Of a stretch of 64,000 bases of DNA, positions 16,728-26,765 are shown one piece after another; the first letter of the stretch is position 1; every line of letters begins with the position of its first letter. Location: contig NZ_RDSM01000003.1 of the NCBI RefSeq assembly GCF_004115155.1, forward strand, positions 558,001 to 622,000. Reading direction: 5' to 3'. This DNA comes from Granulicella sibirica (GTDB taxonomy: Bacteria; Acidobacteriota; Terriglobia; Terriglobales; Acidobacteriaceae). Both the position numbers and the translations under genes were made by a program. The notes under the pieces are model-generated. The model did no database searches, was not told the origin of the DNA, and saw only the letters and a list, made by a program, of their open reading frames with translations.

Positions 16728-18503
16728 TCAGCTTACTGGTTGATTCTTAGTCGCCTCCGCACTCCGCGCGAGCGTTCCACCCTGACGCCTTTCCTTGAGC
16801 ATTGCAGCGACCCGGTGCGCCTCGACCGGCCTGGAGAATAGATAGCCTTGGGCTAGATCGCATTGAAGGCTTCTCAAGAGATGCATCTGGGCTTCCGTCT
16901 CAACGCCTTCTGCGACGACCGTCATACCAAGATTGTGTCCGAGTGTGATGATCGTCTGGACAATGTCGCGGCTTTCCTTGCGATGTTCGATCGCGCCGAT
17001 GAACGAGCGGTCGATCTTCAGGGTGCTGATGGGAAAGCGATGGAGGTAGCTCAGTGAGGAGTAGCCGGTGCCGAAATCATCAAGGCTGATGGACGCCCCG
17101 AGCTGGGTAAGATCGCGCAGGATCTCGGATGCCAGCACCGCGTCCTGCATCGTGAGGCTCTCAGTCAGTTCAAGTTCAAGACACGCGGGATCAAGCCCGG
17201 TCTGTTCGAGAATGCGACGAACACCAGGAACCAGGCGATGTTTCTCGAATTGCCTCGCGGAGATGTTCACGCACAGCGAGAGCGGGTCGTCGGCGGTCAG
17301 AGTCGCGTTCCACTCCTGCACCTGACGAGCGGCCTCGTGCATGACCCATTCCCCGATGGGGAGGATCAATCCGGTCTCCTCGGCGACCGGAATGAAAGAC
17401 GCAGGAGATAGAAGGCCGAGTTGTGGATGATGCCACCGGACAAGTGCCTCAAGGCGTACGATCCGGCCGTCGCCTAGGGAAATGATCGGCTGGTAGTATA
17501 CGTCGAATTGATTATTGTCGATGGCGCGGCGCAGGCCCTGCTCGAACTTGAGAAGTTCGAGCGCGGCCGCGTTGCCGATGGTATCGCCTACTTCGTACCG
17601 TGCCCTCCCGGCTACCTTAGCCCGGTACATTGCGATATCGGCGCTGCGGAGGATCTCGGTTGCATCAGTGAGGTTGCCAGTGCTCTTCGAGATACCGATA
17701 CTCGTGGTGATGAATATGTCCTGTCCACCGATGAAAAAGCCGGCCCGAAGAACCGAGTTGATGCGCTGGGCGACGCCGATGCCGTCGCGGATATCTGCGA
17801 TGCCATCGAGAAGGATAACGAACTCATCGCCTCCGATGCGCGCGACCATGTCCGCATATTCATGGGCATGATCACCCCGCGAGAGCGCGGTCTCAGTCCT
17901 TACGGCATCAAGGAGGCGAACGGCCACGCCCTTCATGAGTTCGTCACCGGCGAGATGCCCGAGGCTGTCGTTGATCATTTTGAAGCGGTCGACATCGACG
18001 AACAAGACGGCGAATTGGTATGCGCCGCTGTTTGCCCTGGCTACGCTTTCGGCTAGGCGTTCGACAAAGAAGCCGCGGTTCGGAAGCCCGGTGAGCGTGT
18101 CGTGACGTGCGTCATGGAGAAGCTTGTCTTGAAGTTGCAGGACACGCTGCCCCGCGCGGAGCCGCGCTCCCATCTCATCGGGGTTGCAAGGTTTGGTGAG
18201 GTAGTCGTCCGCGCCTGCCTCCAGACCGGTGACTACATCCTGGCTTTCACCCCTGGAGGTGAGAAGAATGAGGTAGACGTAAGGGGCACCTGTGTGCGCA
18301 CGGACCTGACGGCATATGTCGGGGCCGTCTTTACCGGGCATTACCCAGTCGAGGACTGCTATGCGTGGACTACCGGGTGCCAGAAGGCATGCTTCGGCCT
18401 GAATCCCGTCCTCAAAACAAACAACCTCGAACCCGTTCCGCTCAAGCGTTCTCTGCAGAAATCTACGGGACACCGCATCATCGTCCGCGAGGAGAATCTT
18501 CAA
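16728..18503 (-). CDS. response regulator with REC-GGDEF-EAL domains (c-di-GMP turnover)
   Basis: 591 residues. Receiver domain 1-120 with acidic pocket LADDD, phospho-acceptor D52 (AVLDWVMPG) and K104 (LTKPC). GGDEF domain about 130-310 with intact GGDEF at 224-228 and a short insertion (LSRGDHAHEYAD) just before it; no RxxD inhibitory site is visible. EAL domain about 320-570 with EAL at 352-354, DDFGTGYSSLSYL and EGVET. The key motifs for both cyclase and phosphodiesterase activity are present, so the protein may switch direction upon phosphorylation. It lies downstream of the partner-switching genes on the same strand, but a 331-base gap argues for its own promoter. Confidence 0.95.
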   Translation of the reverse strand: MKILLADDDAVSRRFLQRTLERNGFEVVCFEDGIQAEACLLAPGSPRIAVLDWVMPGKDGPDICRQVRAHTGAPYVYLILLTSRGESQDVVTGLEAGADDYLTKPCNPDEMGARLRAGQRVLQLQDKLLHDARHDTLTGLPNRGFFVERLAESVARANSGAYQFAVLFVDVDRFKMINDSLGHLAGDELMKGVAVRLLDAVRTETALSRGDHAHEYADMVARIGGDEFVILLDGIADIRDGIGVAQRINSVLRAGFFIGGQDIFITTSIGISKSTGNLTDATEILRSADIAMYRAKVAGRARYEVGDTIGNAAALELLKFEQGLRRAIDNNQFDVYYQPIISLGDGRIVRLEALVRWHHPQLGLLSPASFIPVAEETGLILPIGEWVMHEAARQVQEWNATLTADDPLSLCVNISARQFEKHRLVPGVRRILEQTGLDPACLELELTESLTMQDAVLASEILRDLTQLGASISLDDFGTGYSSLSYLHRFPISTLKIDRSFIGAIEHRKESRDIVQTIITLGHNLGMTVVAEGVETEAQMHLLRSLQCDLAQGYLFSRPVEAHRVAAMLKERRQGGTLARSAEATKNQPVS

Positions 18504-18834
18504 ACTCTCCTCCGGGGCTCATGGTGCATTCCATCCTTTTGCATCCGACTCACTTTCCTTTTGTTGACTCTAGAGTGTGTATATCGGCTTTGCTGATTGA
18601 ACCTTCATCTTGGTACGAGAGGCCTCATACAGCAAAGCAAAGCGCAGAGGTTTGTGGTTTACGTTCGATGGCGACGTCTGGATTGCGTGAGGTTAAGGTT
18701 TTTTCGAGATACTTCACGGGTCAGACACTAAAGGGGAGAATGCTTAAGACGCAGAAACATACGGGGGGATGATTATCCACTTCCCGTGATGCTCTGCGCT
18801 GGGGTGTTGGGGATTGGTTTAGTCTTCTAGCAGA
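18504..18834. other. 331-base intergenic region with DnaA-box-like words
   Basis: No gene is supported here. TGTGTATAT at 18576-18584 and TTATCCACT at 18773-18781 each match the DnaA-box consensus TTATNCACA (or its complement) at eight of nine positions, and TGTGGTTTA at 18653 matches at seven. Such words are short and can occur by chance. The region lies in the interval where the strand base-composition skew changes sign. Confidence 0.35.
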
Positions 18835-19197
18835 TTAGCCGAACGCCGCGCATGCCGATTTCTCGTCAGGATGAAGCTTCGTGTACTTTGTGATGCCGAC
18901 CATCGTGAAGACCTTCTGAAAGTGGGGAGTGAGGCCGAAGGTCTGAATCACCTGGCCTTGCTTACTGGCGGCAATCATCATCTGGATGACGAGAGCGATG
19001 CCGCTCGAGTTGAGGTACTCGACCTTCGAAAAGTCGAGAAGGATCTTCCTGGTCGTGGTCCCTAGACCCTGATAGTTGCCGAGAACTGCGGTCTGAGAGG
19101 CGCTGGTGATGTCGCCTGAGAAACGAAGGACCGTGATCGGGTCTCCACTGCCGCAACTCACTTCTTCTACTTTGACGCGCGTGCCTTGTTCCTGCAT
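18835..19197 (-). CDS. STAS-domain anti-anti-sigma factor (SpoIIAA/RsbV-like)
   Basis: 120 residues. The STAS signature LLDFSKVEYLNSSGIALVIQMM holds the phospho-acceptor Ser (in SSGI). In RsbV/SpoIIAA the unphosphorylated form captures the anti-sigma kinase. It follows the RsbW-like kinase gene by 24 bases, and both follow the SpoIIE phosphatase gene, so all three ingredients of a partner switch are encoded in one operon. No sigma factor gene is next to it, so the final target may be a sigma factor elsewhere or a non-transcriptional output. Confidence 0.93.
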   Translation of the reverse strand: MQEQGTRVKVEEVSCGSGDPITVLRFSGDITSASQTAVLGNYQGLGTTTRKILLDFSKVEYLNSSGIALVIQMMIAASKQGQVIQTFGLTPHFQKVFTMVGITKYTKLHPDEKSACAAFG

Positions 19198-19221
19198 CGA
19201 GAGGTCTCCGGGATCTGGGGG

Positions 19222-19665
19222 TTATGCGTTGGCGCGGTTAAGGTGAATGACCATGCGGGCGTAACTGCCTGTGGACGGCGCGCTTACCCATTCGGCCTCG
19301 TCGACGAGCGCCTGGATGAGAAACATTCCCATGCCGCGCGCATCCTCTTCGCCGTGCATCTTCTTGTCGATATCGGGAGCGGCGGTCGTTCCCTGCGGGC
19401 CGTCACCCGTGTCGGTCACCTTCACTTCGAGGGAGTCCTTATCCATAGAAAGAACCACACCCACGCTGAGATTTTCATCGAGTTTATTGCCATGTTCCAT
19501 CGCATTGATGCAGGCTTCGGCGACGGCGGTCTTGAGGTCTTCGACACGCTCATCCGCAAAACCCATCAGCTTGGCGACGCTGGCGGCAGTGTTCATCGCA
19601 ACCTTCTCGTAGCCCAACCGGGAAGGCAGACGAAGTTCGATGGTGCTTGCGGTCTTTTCTACCAA
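19222..19665 (-). CDS. RsbW/SpoIIAB-like anti-sigma serine kinase (HATPase)
   Basis: 147 residues of the GHKL ATPase fold. The N box AVAEACINAMEHGNK, the G1 box KVTDTGDGP and the G2-like segment EDARGMGMFLIQALVDEA are present. In the family it phosphorylates the STAS antagonist and binds a sigma factor. It starts 12 bases after the phosphatase gene stop. Together with its two neighbours it probably forms a stress- or surface-signal partner-switching circuit. Confidence 0.93.
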   Translation of the reverse strand: MVEKTASTIELRLPSRLGYEKVAMNTAASVAKLMGFADERVEDLKTAVAEACINAMEHGNKLDENLSVGVVLSMDKDSLEVKVTDTGDGPQGTTAAPDIDKKMHGEEDARGMGMFLIQALVDEAEWVSAPSTGSYARMVIHLNRANA

Positions 19666-19677
19666 CTCAGATCTCCC

Positions 19678-20820
19678 TCATCCCTCGCGAAGCAGAACAA
19701 CAGCGGTCATATCGTCGGACTGTTCCGGTTCGTCGGAGAACTCTTTGAGCGTGTTCCAAACTGTGTCTAGAACGTCTTCCGGCGTGATCGCCTCACAGTG
19801 TTGAAAGGCTTTGAGGAGACGCTCTTCGCCGAACTCTTCCTCACCACGGAACACCTCGGTCAATCCGTCCGTGTAGAGTAACAGCCGGGCTCCGGGCGGC
19901 AACGAATATTTCTCAAGTTGGTATGTCGAAAAGGGGAGCATCCCCACCGGCGTGCCCGATGCGCGAATGCGTTGAATCCTTGCGGGATCGTCTTCGGATC
20001 CATTGCCAGAGATGAGGAATGGCGGATTGTGGCCGGCGTTCACAACCTGCATAGTGTCGGTTCCTGGATCGAGCTGGACGAACATCGCCGTGACATAACG
20101 TCGACGAGATTCGGCTCCCTCGTTGAAATGCAGAAGATTCATGCGAGTGGCGATCTCTACGAGGGGAATACCCGAGTTTGCCATGGCGCGGAAGGCTGAG
20201 CGGAAGCTTGTGCCTACGAGAGCCGAGGCAAGGCCCTTACCGGCAACGTCGGCAACAACGATGATTGTCTCGCCCGAGGGCATCTCGACAATGTCGAGGT
20301 AGTCGCCACCAACTGCATAGCAGGCGACAGAACGTGTTGAAAGGCGGTAGCCGGGAATGTTCGGCATGACCTGGGGTTGCAGGCTCTTTTGCACGAGACG
20401 GGCGGAGTCGAGGTCGCTCTGGATGCGCTGCCACTGTACGGTGCGCTCGTGGAAGCGCGCATTCGCGATGGCGACCGAGGCCTGCATGGCGAGGCTTTCG
20501 AGGAAGTCTAGTTCGTCGAGGGTGAGGATTCGATCCGCAGGGGATATGACAACTAGTTCGGTGAAGACGACGCCTTCACTGTCTTGGAGGGGAAAACGGG
20601 AGTAGACGTCGGACGCGCTCTCCGGGGCGATATCGCCGTAGGTGTGAGCGAAGTTTGTGAAGAAGGCTCCGGTCAGCTCGATTTCGCGAACTACGATCTG
20701 AAGGACGGTCTGGATGACCTCGTCGAGAGCGATCGTGGAGTGAATCCTTCGGCTTGCTTCGAGGAGAGCCTGGAGCCGCACGACCTGTTGTTGTGCGAAG
20801 AGTGTTTCGTCCCGTTCCAT
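19678..20820 (-). CDS. SpoIIE/RsbU-type PP2C phosphatase with N-terminal GAF-like sensor
   Basis: 380 residues from the ATG at 20820, preceded by AAGGAAG; a TTG one codon earlier is less likely. Residues about 10-160 resemble a GAF sensor domain (LLEASRRIHSTIALDEVIQTVLQIVVREIELTGAFF, with SLAMQASVAIANARFHE at its end). A short coiled-coil-like helix follows (QRIQSDLDSARLVQKSLQP). The PP2C domain shows GGDYLDIVEM, VADVAGKGLASALV, VNAGHNPPFL, LLLYTDGLTE and QSDDMTAVVL, which include the metal-binding Asp residues. It would dephosphorylate the STAS protein when the GAF domain senses its signal. First gene of the three-gene module. Confidence 0.95.
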   Translation of the reverse strand: MERDETLFAQQQVVRLQALLEASRRIHSTIALDEVIQTVLQIVVREIELTGAFFTNFAHTYGDIAPESASDVYSRFPLQDSEGVVFTELVVISPADRILTLDELDFLESLAMQASVAIANARFHERTVQWQRIQSDLDSARLVQKSLQPQVMPNIPGYRLSTRSVACYAVGGDYLDIVEMPSGETIIVVADVAGKGLASALVGTSFRSAFRAMANSGIPLVEIATRMNLLHFNEGAESRRRYVTAMFVQLDPGTDTMQVVNAGHNPPFLISGNGSEDDPARIQRIRASGTPVGMLPFSTYQLEKYSLPPGARLLLYTDGLTEVFRGEEEFGEERLLKAFQHCEAITPEDVLDTVWNTLKEFSDEPEQSDDMTAVVLLREG

Positions 20821-20879
20821 CAATGCTTCCTTACGCCGTTCGTTGAGTTGGAGAGATCAGTATAGGGGGATGCGGAGGA

Positions 20880-23150
20880 TTACGGCTTTACGGGTGGTTT
20901 CAGGTAGGTCTCGAACTGAAAGACGATGCGATTGAAGAGTGCGTTGCGCGCGGGTAGGCCAGCGATGGAATGCGTGAGCCGGGGGAAGAGCTGGAGGTCG
21001 TAGGGGATTCCAGCGGTGATGAGGGGCTGGAGAAACTGGATGGTGTTTTGCATATGGACGTTGTCATCGCCCGTGCCCTGTGCGATGAGGACGCGGCCCT
21101 TGAGGTTGGCGGCGGATTCGTTTACGGCGGCGGCTTTATAGACGGCGGGATTCTGGGCGGGCAGACCGAGATAACGCTCAACGTAGATGCTGTCGTAGTT
21201 GCGGTAGTCGGTTCCGGGGGCAACGGCGACTCCGGCACGGAAACGGTCGGAGTGGGTCATAGCGTAGAGGGTGAAGGTGCCGCCCCAACTCCATCCCCAC
21301 CAGCCGAGACGCTTTGGATCGAACTGTGGGTTCTTGGCGAGGACTTGGTCGAGGGCGGCGATCTGGTCGGAGAACTGGACCGCTCCGAAGTCTTGGTAAG
21401 CCGCCTGTTGGAAGTCGCGTCCACGGCCTCCGGATCCGCGGTTGTCGACCTGCAGAACGGCAAATCCGTGCTGGGCTAAAAGGCTGTCGAAGAGGACGGA
21501 GCGGCCCGGCCAGGCGTTCGTAATACCGGCTGACGGCGTCGGGCCGCCGTAGGGGTTGAGAATGAGAGGAGTCGAGGCTTTGCCGGCATGCTTGGACGGC
21601 TGGGTAAGGTAGCCGTAGATCTTGGTAACACCATCGGCGGCTTTAAGCGTGACGATGTCGGTGGTGACGCCGGCGATGGGACCGAAGGCCTTCATGGTCC
21701 AGAAGACGTCGCAGTGGAAGGATGCCGTGTCGCAGAGTTCGGATCGTGGCGGCGTGATGTTCTTGAAGTCGCTGGCGAACTCGACGAAGTGAGTGCCGTC
21801 GGGAGAGACGTCGGGGTTGTGATAGCCGGGTCCGGTGGTGATTCGGTGCTTGTTCGTTCCGTCGAGGGAAATCGACCAGAGGTTCTGATCTAGCGGAGAT
21901 CCTTCGGTGGAAGTGTAGAGGACGGTCTCAGCGCTGCCATTGGTGGTCGTGGACGGGGCGGAGATGGATTGAACTTCGTAGTCGCCGCTCGTGAGTTGGC
22001 GGACGAGTTTGGCTTCTCTGTCGAGAGAGTGTTCCTCGTCATATTGATAGAGGTAGATGTGGGTGTGGCCGTCGCGCCAGCTTGGGGCGAGGAAGCGGCC
22101 GTGGGGCAGGAGGGTGATGTCAGACGAGAAGTTGAGGTACTTGGGGTCGGTGTCGGTGTAGACAAGCTTTACTTTGCCCGAGGTTGCATCGGCGAAGTAG
22201 AGGTTGAGGTGCTTCTGGTCCCGGGTGAGGACGTCTATGTAGAGAGTGCTGGGATTGATCCAGCCGAAGCGGGGGATGTAGTCATTGCCCGGGCTCTGCG
22301 GGACCTCGATCCACTTCGTCTGGCCGCCCGAGACGGGGGCAATGCCTACGCGGACGATTGGATTTGGATCACCGGGCTGTGGGTAGCGCTGCTGGTCGAG
22401 GGTGGAATGCGTGGGGATGAAGTCCTGGATGGGGTACTGAGGCACCTTCTCCTCATTCATCTGGAGGTAGGCGATGGACTTTGAATCGGGAGACCAGAAG
22501 TAGTTGCTGCGGGCGTCAAGTTCTTCGAGGTAAACCCAGTCGAGCTCGCCGTTGAGGAGGGCCTCGTTGCCACTAGTAGTGAGAGCGGTTTCTTTGGGTG
22601 TGTCCCCGGCGACTGGGTGGACGTAGAGGTTGTGGTCGCGAAGGTAGGAGACGGAGCGCGCGTCGGGGGAGAACTTGGGATCGTCGCCGGAGCCGGAGTG
22701 GGTGTCAACGATCTGCTGACCCGTGCCGGATGCGATGTCGTAGAGCCAAAGGATGCCTCCCTTGTCGAGGAGGAGATGCTTCGAATCAGGAGCCCAGAGG
22801 AAGGAGGACATGCCGTAGCGGTCGCGGTGGTCGCGATCCTTTTCGTTGATGGCGGCGGAGCCTAGGGCATCGAGCTTTTCCGATGGCGCAAGGACGGTGA
22901 CTTTGCCGGTGGAGGCGCTGACGGCGATGATGTCGCCGGGCTTGCCAGTGGAAATACCGTTGATGCGTGGGCTGTAGAGGTAGGCGATGACCTTGCCGTC
23001 AGGGCTCCATTGGCCGCCGAGCGGGGGATAGCCATAGGGCTCGCGGTTAACTGCGTCGACGGTAAGGTTGGCGGGGTCGGCGGGAGCCTGTGCGAAAGCA
23101 GCGGACGTGGTGAGGCAGAGAAGAACGACGGCGCGGCGAAAGGAGAACAT
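20880..23150 (-). CDS. secreted S9B (dipeptidyl peptidase IV-like) prolyl oligopeptidase
   Basis: 756 residues from the ATG at 23150; upstream in-frame sequence runs antisense to acsA and is not coding. A signal peptide (MFSFRRAVVLLCLTTSAAFA) is followed by a beta-propeller (DPPIV_N, about 60-500) with motifs such as DWVYLEELDARSNYFWSPDSKSIAYLQM. The C-terminal alpha/beta-hydrolase domain has GWWGWSWGGTFTLYAM with the catalytic Ser, GTGDDNVHMQN with the Asp region, and a final LTHSIAG with His. It likely removes X-Pro dipeptides from peptides in the periplasm or outside. It is divergent from acsA. Confidence 0.95.
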   Translation of the reverse strand: MFSFRRAVVLLCLTTSAAFAQAPADPANLTVDAVNREPYGYPPLGGQWSPDGKVIAYLYSPRINGISTGKPGDIIAVSASTGKVTVLAPSEKLDALGSAAINEKDRDHRDRYGMSSFLWAPDSKHLLLDKGGILWLYDIASGTGQQIVDTHSGSGDDPKFSPDARSVSYLRDHNLYVHPVAGDTPKETALTTSGNEALLNGELDWVYLEELDARSNYFWSPDSKSIAYLQMNEEKVPQYPIQDFIPTHSTLDQQRYPQPGDPNPIVRVGIAPVSGGQTKWIEVPQSPGNDYIPRFGWINPSTLYIDVLTRDQKHLNLYFADATSGKVKLVYTDTDPKYLNFSSDITLLPHGRFLAPSWRDGHTHIYLYQYDEEHSLDREAKLVRQLTSGDYEVQSISAPSTTTNGSAETVLYTSTEGSPLDQNLWSISLDGTNKHRITTGPGYHNPDVSPDGTHFVEFASDFKNITPPRSELCDTASFHCDVFWTMKAFGPIAGVTTDIVTLKAADGVTKIYGYLTQPSKHAGKASTPLILNPYGGPTPSAGITNAWPGRSVLFDSLLAQHGFAVLQVDNRGSGGRGRDFQQAAYQDFGAVQFSDQIAALDQVLAKNPQFDPKRLGWWGWSWGGTFTLYAMTHSDRFRAGVAVAPGTDYRNYDSIYVERYLGLPAQNPAVYKAAAVNESAANLKGRVLIAQGTGDDNVHMQNTIQFLQPLITAGIPYDLQLFPRLTHSIAGLPARNALFNRIVFQFETYLKPPVKP

Positions 23151-23269
23151 GGTGAAGCGAGTGTAGCGTGGGACGTTTCCGTGCGGACAGATTTGATGGT
23201 CGTTGTATCGATGCGATACCTTCGGAGGACGGATTTTTGAGCCCTGATCCGATTGCTGAAGGAGTTTTG

Positions 23270-25231
23270 ATGGTTGATGCAGGCACGACGCAGAATTTTT
23301 CTTCCCTGTTGCGGGAGAACCGGGTATTCGCTCCAAACGCCGAGTTCGCGGCCAAAGCTCATGTGAAGAGCGAGGCGGAGTACGAGGCGATGTACCGGAA
23401 GAGCGTCGAAGAGCCGGAGGCATTTTGGGGTGAAGCGGCGGGAGAACTGGAGTGGTTCGAGCCGTGGGAGACGGTGCTTGAAGGGACTTTCCCTGAACCG
23501 AAGTGGTTTGTCGGCGGCAAGCTAAACCTCTCGCACAACTGCGTGGATCGGCATGCGCTCGGGGCACGGCGGGATGCTGTGGCGCTGCTGTGGGAAGGCG
23601 AGCCGGGGGAGATCCGGAAGATCACGTACGGCGAGCTACTGGTCGAGGTACAGAAGTTCGCCAACGTACTGAAGGGTCTAGGCGTTCAGCGCGGGGATCG
23701 CGTCGCGATCTACATGGGGATGTGTCCCGAGCTTGCGATTGCGCTGCTCGCCTGCGCGCGGATCGGTGCGATCCATTCGGTTGTGTTTGGAGGGTTCGCG
23801 GCGCATGCGATCTCGGATCGTGTGAACGACTCGGGCTGTGTTGTAGTGCTGACGCAGGACACGAGCCATAGGCGCGGGAGCGAGATCAGGTTGAAGGCGA
23901 TCGTCGACGAGGCGATGGAGAAGTGCTCGACTGTGCGAAACGTGGTGGTGTTTCAGCGGTCGGGCTCGCCGGTGAACATGGTCCCGGGACGGGATCTCTG
24001 GTGGCATGAGGAGATCGCGAAGGCTTCGGCAACGTGTGAGCCGGAGTGGATGGATGCGGAGGATCCTCTCTTTATTCTTTACACGTCGGGAACCACTGGC
24101 AAGCCGAAAGGTCTCGTGCATACGACGGGGGGATACTCAGTCGGCACTTATCTCACGACCAAGTACGTGTTCGACCTGCGGGATGAGGATGTGTACTGGT
24201 GCACGGCGGATATCGGCTGGATCACCGGACACAGCTATGTCGTTTACGGGCCTCTCCAGTGTGGGGCTACCGTGCTGCTGTACGAGGGGGCTCCGAACTG
24301 GCCGGAGAACGACCGGTTCTGGAAGATCGTCGACGCGCACAAGGTAAGCGTATTCTACACGGCTCCCACGGCGATTCGGGCGTTCATCAAGTGGGGCGAC
24401 CAGTATGTGAAGGGCCACTCGTTGGATTCGCTGCGTCTGCTTGGGACCGTGGGGGAACCGATCAATCCTGAGGCTTGGATGTGGTTTTACCAGGAGATCG
24501 GGAAGGAGCGATGCCCGATCGTCGATACGTACTGGCAGACCGAGACGGGGATGCATATGATTGCGCCCGTTCCGGGTGCGGTAGCGACAAAGCCTGGATC
24601 GGCGACGAAGCCGTTCTTCGGGGTCGTCGCGGAGGTCGTCACGAAGGAAGGTGAGCTGGTGCCTCTAGGGCAGGGCGGCTTGCTTGTGGTGAGGAAGCCA
24701 TGGCCCGCGATGGCGCGGACGATTTATGGGGATCACGCGCGGTTCGTGGAGGCGTATTTCTCCGAGGTTCCGGGGAGCTACTTTGCCGGTGACGGCGCGC
24801 GGCGGGATGAGGATGGGTACTTCTGGTTGATGGGCAGGGTGGATGATGTCATCAACGTCTCGGGACATCGGCTTGGGACGATGGAGATCGAGTCGGCTCT
24901 GGTGGCGCACGCGAAGGTGGCCGAGGCGGCGGTGGTCGGACGTCCGGATGAGATGAAAGGGCAGGCGATCGCCGCGTTCGTGACCTTGGAGGAAGGCAAT
25001 GAGCCAAGTGAGGCCCTCAAGCAGGAGTTGCGGCAGTGGGTGGCGAAGGAGATCGGTGCGCTGGCTCGGCCGGATGACTTGAGGTTTACCCAGATGCTGC
25101 CGAAGACGCGGTCCGGAAAGATTATGCGACGGTTGCTGCGGGAACTGGCGACGACTGGCACGGTCAGCGGGGATACAACGACTCTAGAAGACTTTGGGGT
25201 CCTGGCGAAGTTGAAGGATGGGGAAGAGTAG
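23270..25231 (+). CDS. acsA: acetyl-coenzyme A synthetase
   Basis: 653 residues. The ATG at 23270 is preceded by GAAGGAG, so it is preferred over the longer frame from 23168. The acyl-adenylate superfamily motif [12 protein letters not shown], the QTETGMHM segment, and the C-terminal [26 protein letters not shown] hinge followed by RSGKIMRR with the acetylatable Lys are all present. The enzyme turns acetate, ATP and CoA into acetyl-CoA. Its control by lysine acetylation is known in relatives; the target Lys is retained here. It ends 109 bases before murC. Confidence 0.96.
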   Translation: MVDAGTTQNFSSLLRENRVFAPNAEFAAKAHVKSEAEYEAMYRKSVEEPEAFWGEAAGELEWFEPWETVLEGTFPEPKWFVGGKLNLSHNCVDRHALGARRDAVALLWEGEPGEIRKITYGELLVEVQKFANVLKGLGVQRGDRVAIYMGMCPELAIALLACARIGAIHSVVFGGFAAHAISDRVNDSGCVVVLTQDTSHRRGSEIRLKAIVDEAMEKCSTVRNVVVFQRSGSPVNMVPGRDLWWHEEIAKASATCEPEWMDAEDPLFILYTSGTTGKPKGLVHTTGGYSVGTYLTTKYVFDLRDEDVYWCTADIGWITGHSYVVYGPLQCGATVLLYEGAPNWPENDRFWKIVDAHKVSVFYTAPTAIRAFIKWGDQYVKGHSLDSLRLLGTVGEPINPEAWMWFYQEIGKERCPIVDTYWQTETGMHMIAPVPGAVATKPGSATKPFFGVVAEVVTKEGELVPLGQGGLLVVRKPWPAMARTIYGDHARFVEAYFSEVPGSYFAGDGARRDEDGYFWLMGRVDDVINVSGHRLGTMEIESALVAHAKVAEAAVVGRPDEMKGQAIAAFVTLEEGNEPSEALKQELRQWVAKEIGALARPDDLRFTQMLPKTRSGKIMRRLLRELATTGTVSGDTTTLEDFGVLAKLKDGEE

Positions 25232-25340
25232 GGATTCGGCAACAGCATCCCAGGGGCAATAGGGTAGATTCGCGCTGGTAGAGTGGAGTTGCGGCTGCTC
25301 ATTGGCCGCGACTTTCTTCTGATTGGGTTACCTTTTGACG

Positions 25341-26765
25341 ATGTTTGTGCCTGGCCATTTTCTCTTTGCGTCGACGCAGCGGATTCACTTCATCGGAATC
25401 GGTGGGATTGGGATGAGCGGGATTGCGGAGATCCTGCTGACGATGGGTTACTCGGTCTCGGGTTCGGATCTGCGGCGGTCTGCGGCGACGGCCCGGCTCG
25501 AAGGGCTGGGTGCAACGGTGTTCGAAGGGCACCGGGCGGAGAATGCGTCGGCCAGCGACGTCGTGGTGACGAGTTCGGCGGTGGCCCGGGACAATCCCGA
25601 GATACTCGAGGCGAGGGCGCGGAAGATCCCCGTGATTCAACGGGCGGAGATGCTGGCCGAGTTGATGCGGCTGAAGTACGGGATCGCCGTGGCTGGCATG
25701 CACGGGAAGACGACGACGACTTCGATGATCGCTGCGGTGCTGGCGGGTGGGGGGCTCGACCCGACGGTAGTGGTTGGCGGCCGCGTGGATGCGCTTGGGT
25801 CGAACGCACGGCTTGGGAGCTCGCAGTATCTGGTGGCCGAGGCAGACGAGAGCGACCGGTCGTTTCTGAAGCTGCCACCTGTGCTTGCTGTAGTCACGAA
25901 TCTTGATCGCGAGCACATGGACTGTTACCGGGACATGGATGACGTGGAGGCGGCGTTCCTCGAATTCATGGACAAGGTGCCGTTCTACGGAGCGATCACG
26001 GCCTGTGTTGATAACGTAATGCTTCGGGGTGTGCTTGGACGGGTGAGACGCCGTCTGCATACTTATGGCGAATCGACGGATGCGGATTTTCAGATCCGAA
26101 TGCTGGAGAAGGTGCCGGGCTGCCACTCGCGGTTCGAGATCAACTACCACGGGCTCCTGATCGGACCGTTCGAACTCCATGTGCCGGGGAAGCACAACGT
26201 GCTGAATGCGGCGGCGGCGGTGGCAATCGGTGTGCAGTTGGGAATCAGTCCTGAGAAGGTGGCGGCTGGGCTAAGTACGTTCCGGGGTGTCGACCGGCGG
26301 TTCCAGGTGAAGGGGATTGCGGCCGGGGTTACGGTCGTGGACGACTACGGACACCATCCGACTGAGGTGATGGCTACGCTGCGGGCGGCGCGCGAGTGCG
26401 GCTACAGTAAGGTGCATGTGTTGTTTCAGCCGCACCGGTTTACGCGAACACGGGATCTCTGGGCGGAGTTCCTGGGAGCCTTCGAGGCGGCGGATACGGT
26501 CCAGATAGTCGACATCTACTCGGCCGGCGAGGCTCCCGTGGCGGGTGTGAGTGCCGAGGCGCTGGCGACAGAAGTTGCGCGGAGGAAGAGTGGCATCGAG
26601 TATGCCGGATCGATGAATGAGGCGGTGGCTCGGCTGGCGGAGAGAGCACAGGAAGGTTCGGTGATCGTCACGCTCGGCGCAGGTTCCGTGTCGCAGGCTG
26701 GTCCCATGTTGCTGGAAGCCTTGGGGGATCACACGGTGAAGCTTCCGGGCGGCTGGTCGCGGTGA
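25341..26765 (+). CDS. murC: UDP-N-acetylmuramate--L-alanine ligase
   Basis: 474 residues from the ATG at 25341; a TTG at 25323 could add six residues. MurC adds L-Ala to UDP-MurNAc in peptidoglycan synthesis. Seen motifs are IHFIGIGGIGMSGIAEIL (Rossmann loop), GMHGKTTTTSMIAAVL (ATP P-loop of Mur ligases), VAEADESDRSFLKL, TNLDREHMDCY and DDYGHHPTE. The length is normal. It stands apart from a division and cell wall (dcw) cluster, so either this is a second copy or the cluster is split in this genome. Confidence 0.96.
   Translation: MFVPGHFLFASTQRIHFIGIGGIGMSGIAEILLTMGYSVSGSDLRRSAATARLEGLGATVFEGHRAENASASDVVVTSSAVARDNPEILEARARKIPVIQRAEMLAELMRLKYGIAVAGMHGKTTTTSMIAAVLAGGGLDPTVVVGGRVDALGSNARLGSSQYLVAEADESDRSFLKLPPVLAVVTNLDREHMDCYRDMDDVEAAFLEFMDKVPFYGAITACVDNVMLRGVLGRVRRRLHTYGESTDADFQIRMLEKVPGCHSRFEINYHGLLIGPFELHVPGKHNVLNAAAAVAIGVQLGISPEKVAAGLSTFRGVDRRFQVKGIAAGVTVVDDYGHHPTEVMATLRAARECGYSKVHVLFQPHRFTRTRDLWAEFLGAFEAADTVQIVDIYSAGEAPVAGVSAEALATEVARRKSGIEYAGSMNEAVARLAERAQEGSVIVTLGAGSVSQAGPMLLEALGDHTVKLPGGWSR

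Noticed and set aside
23151..23567. 5' extension of the S9 peptidase frame
   Set aside because: It runs antisense to acsA, and a clear signal peptide starts at 23150.
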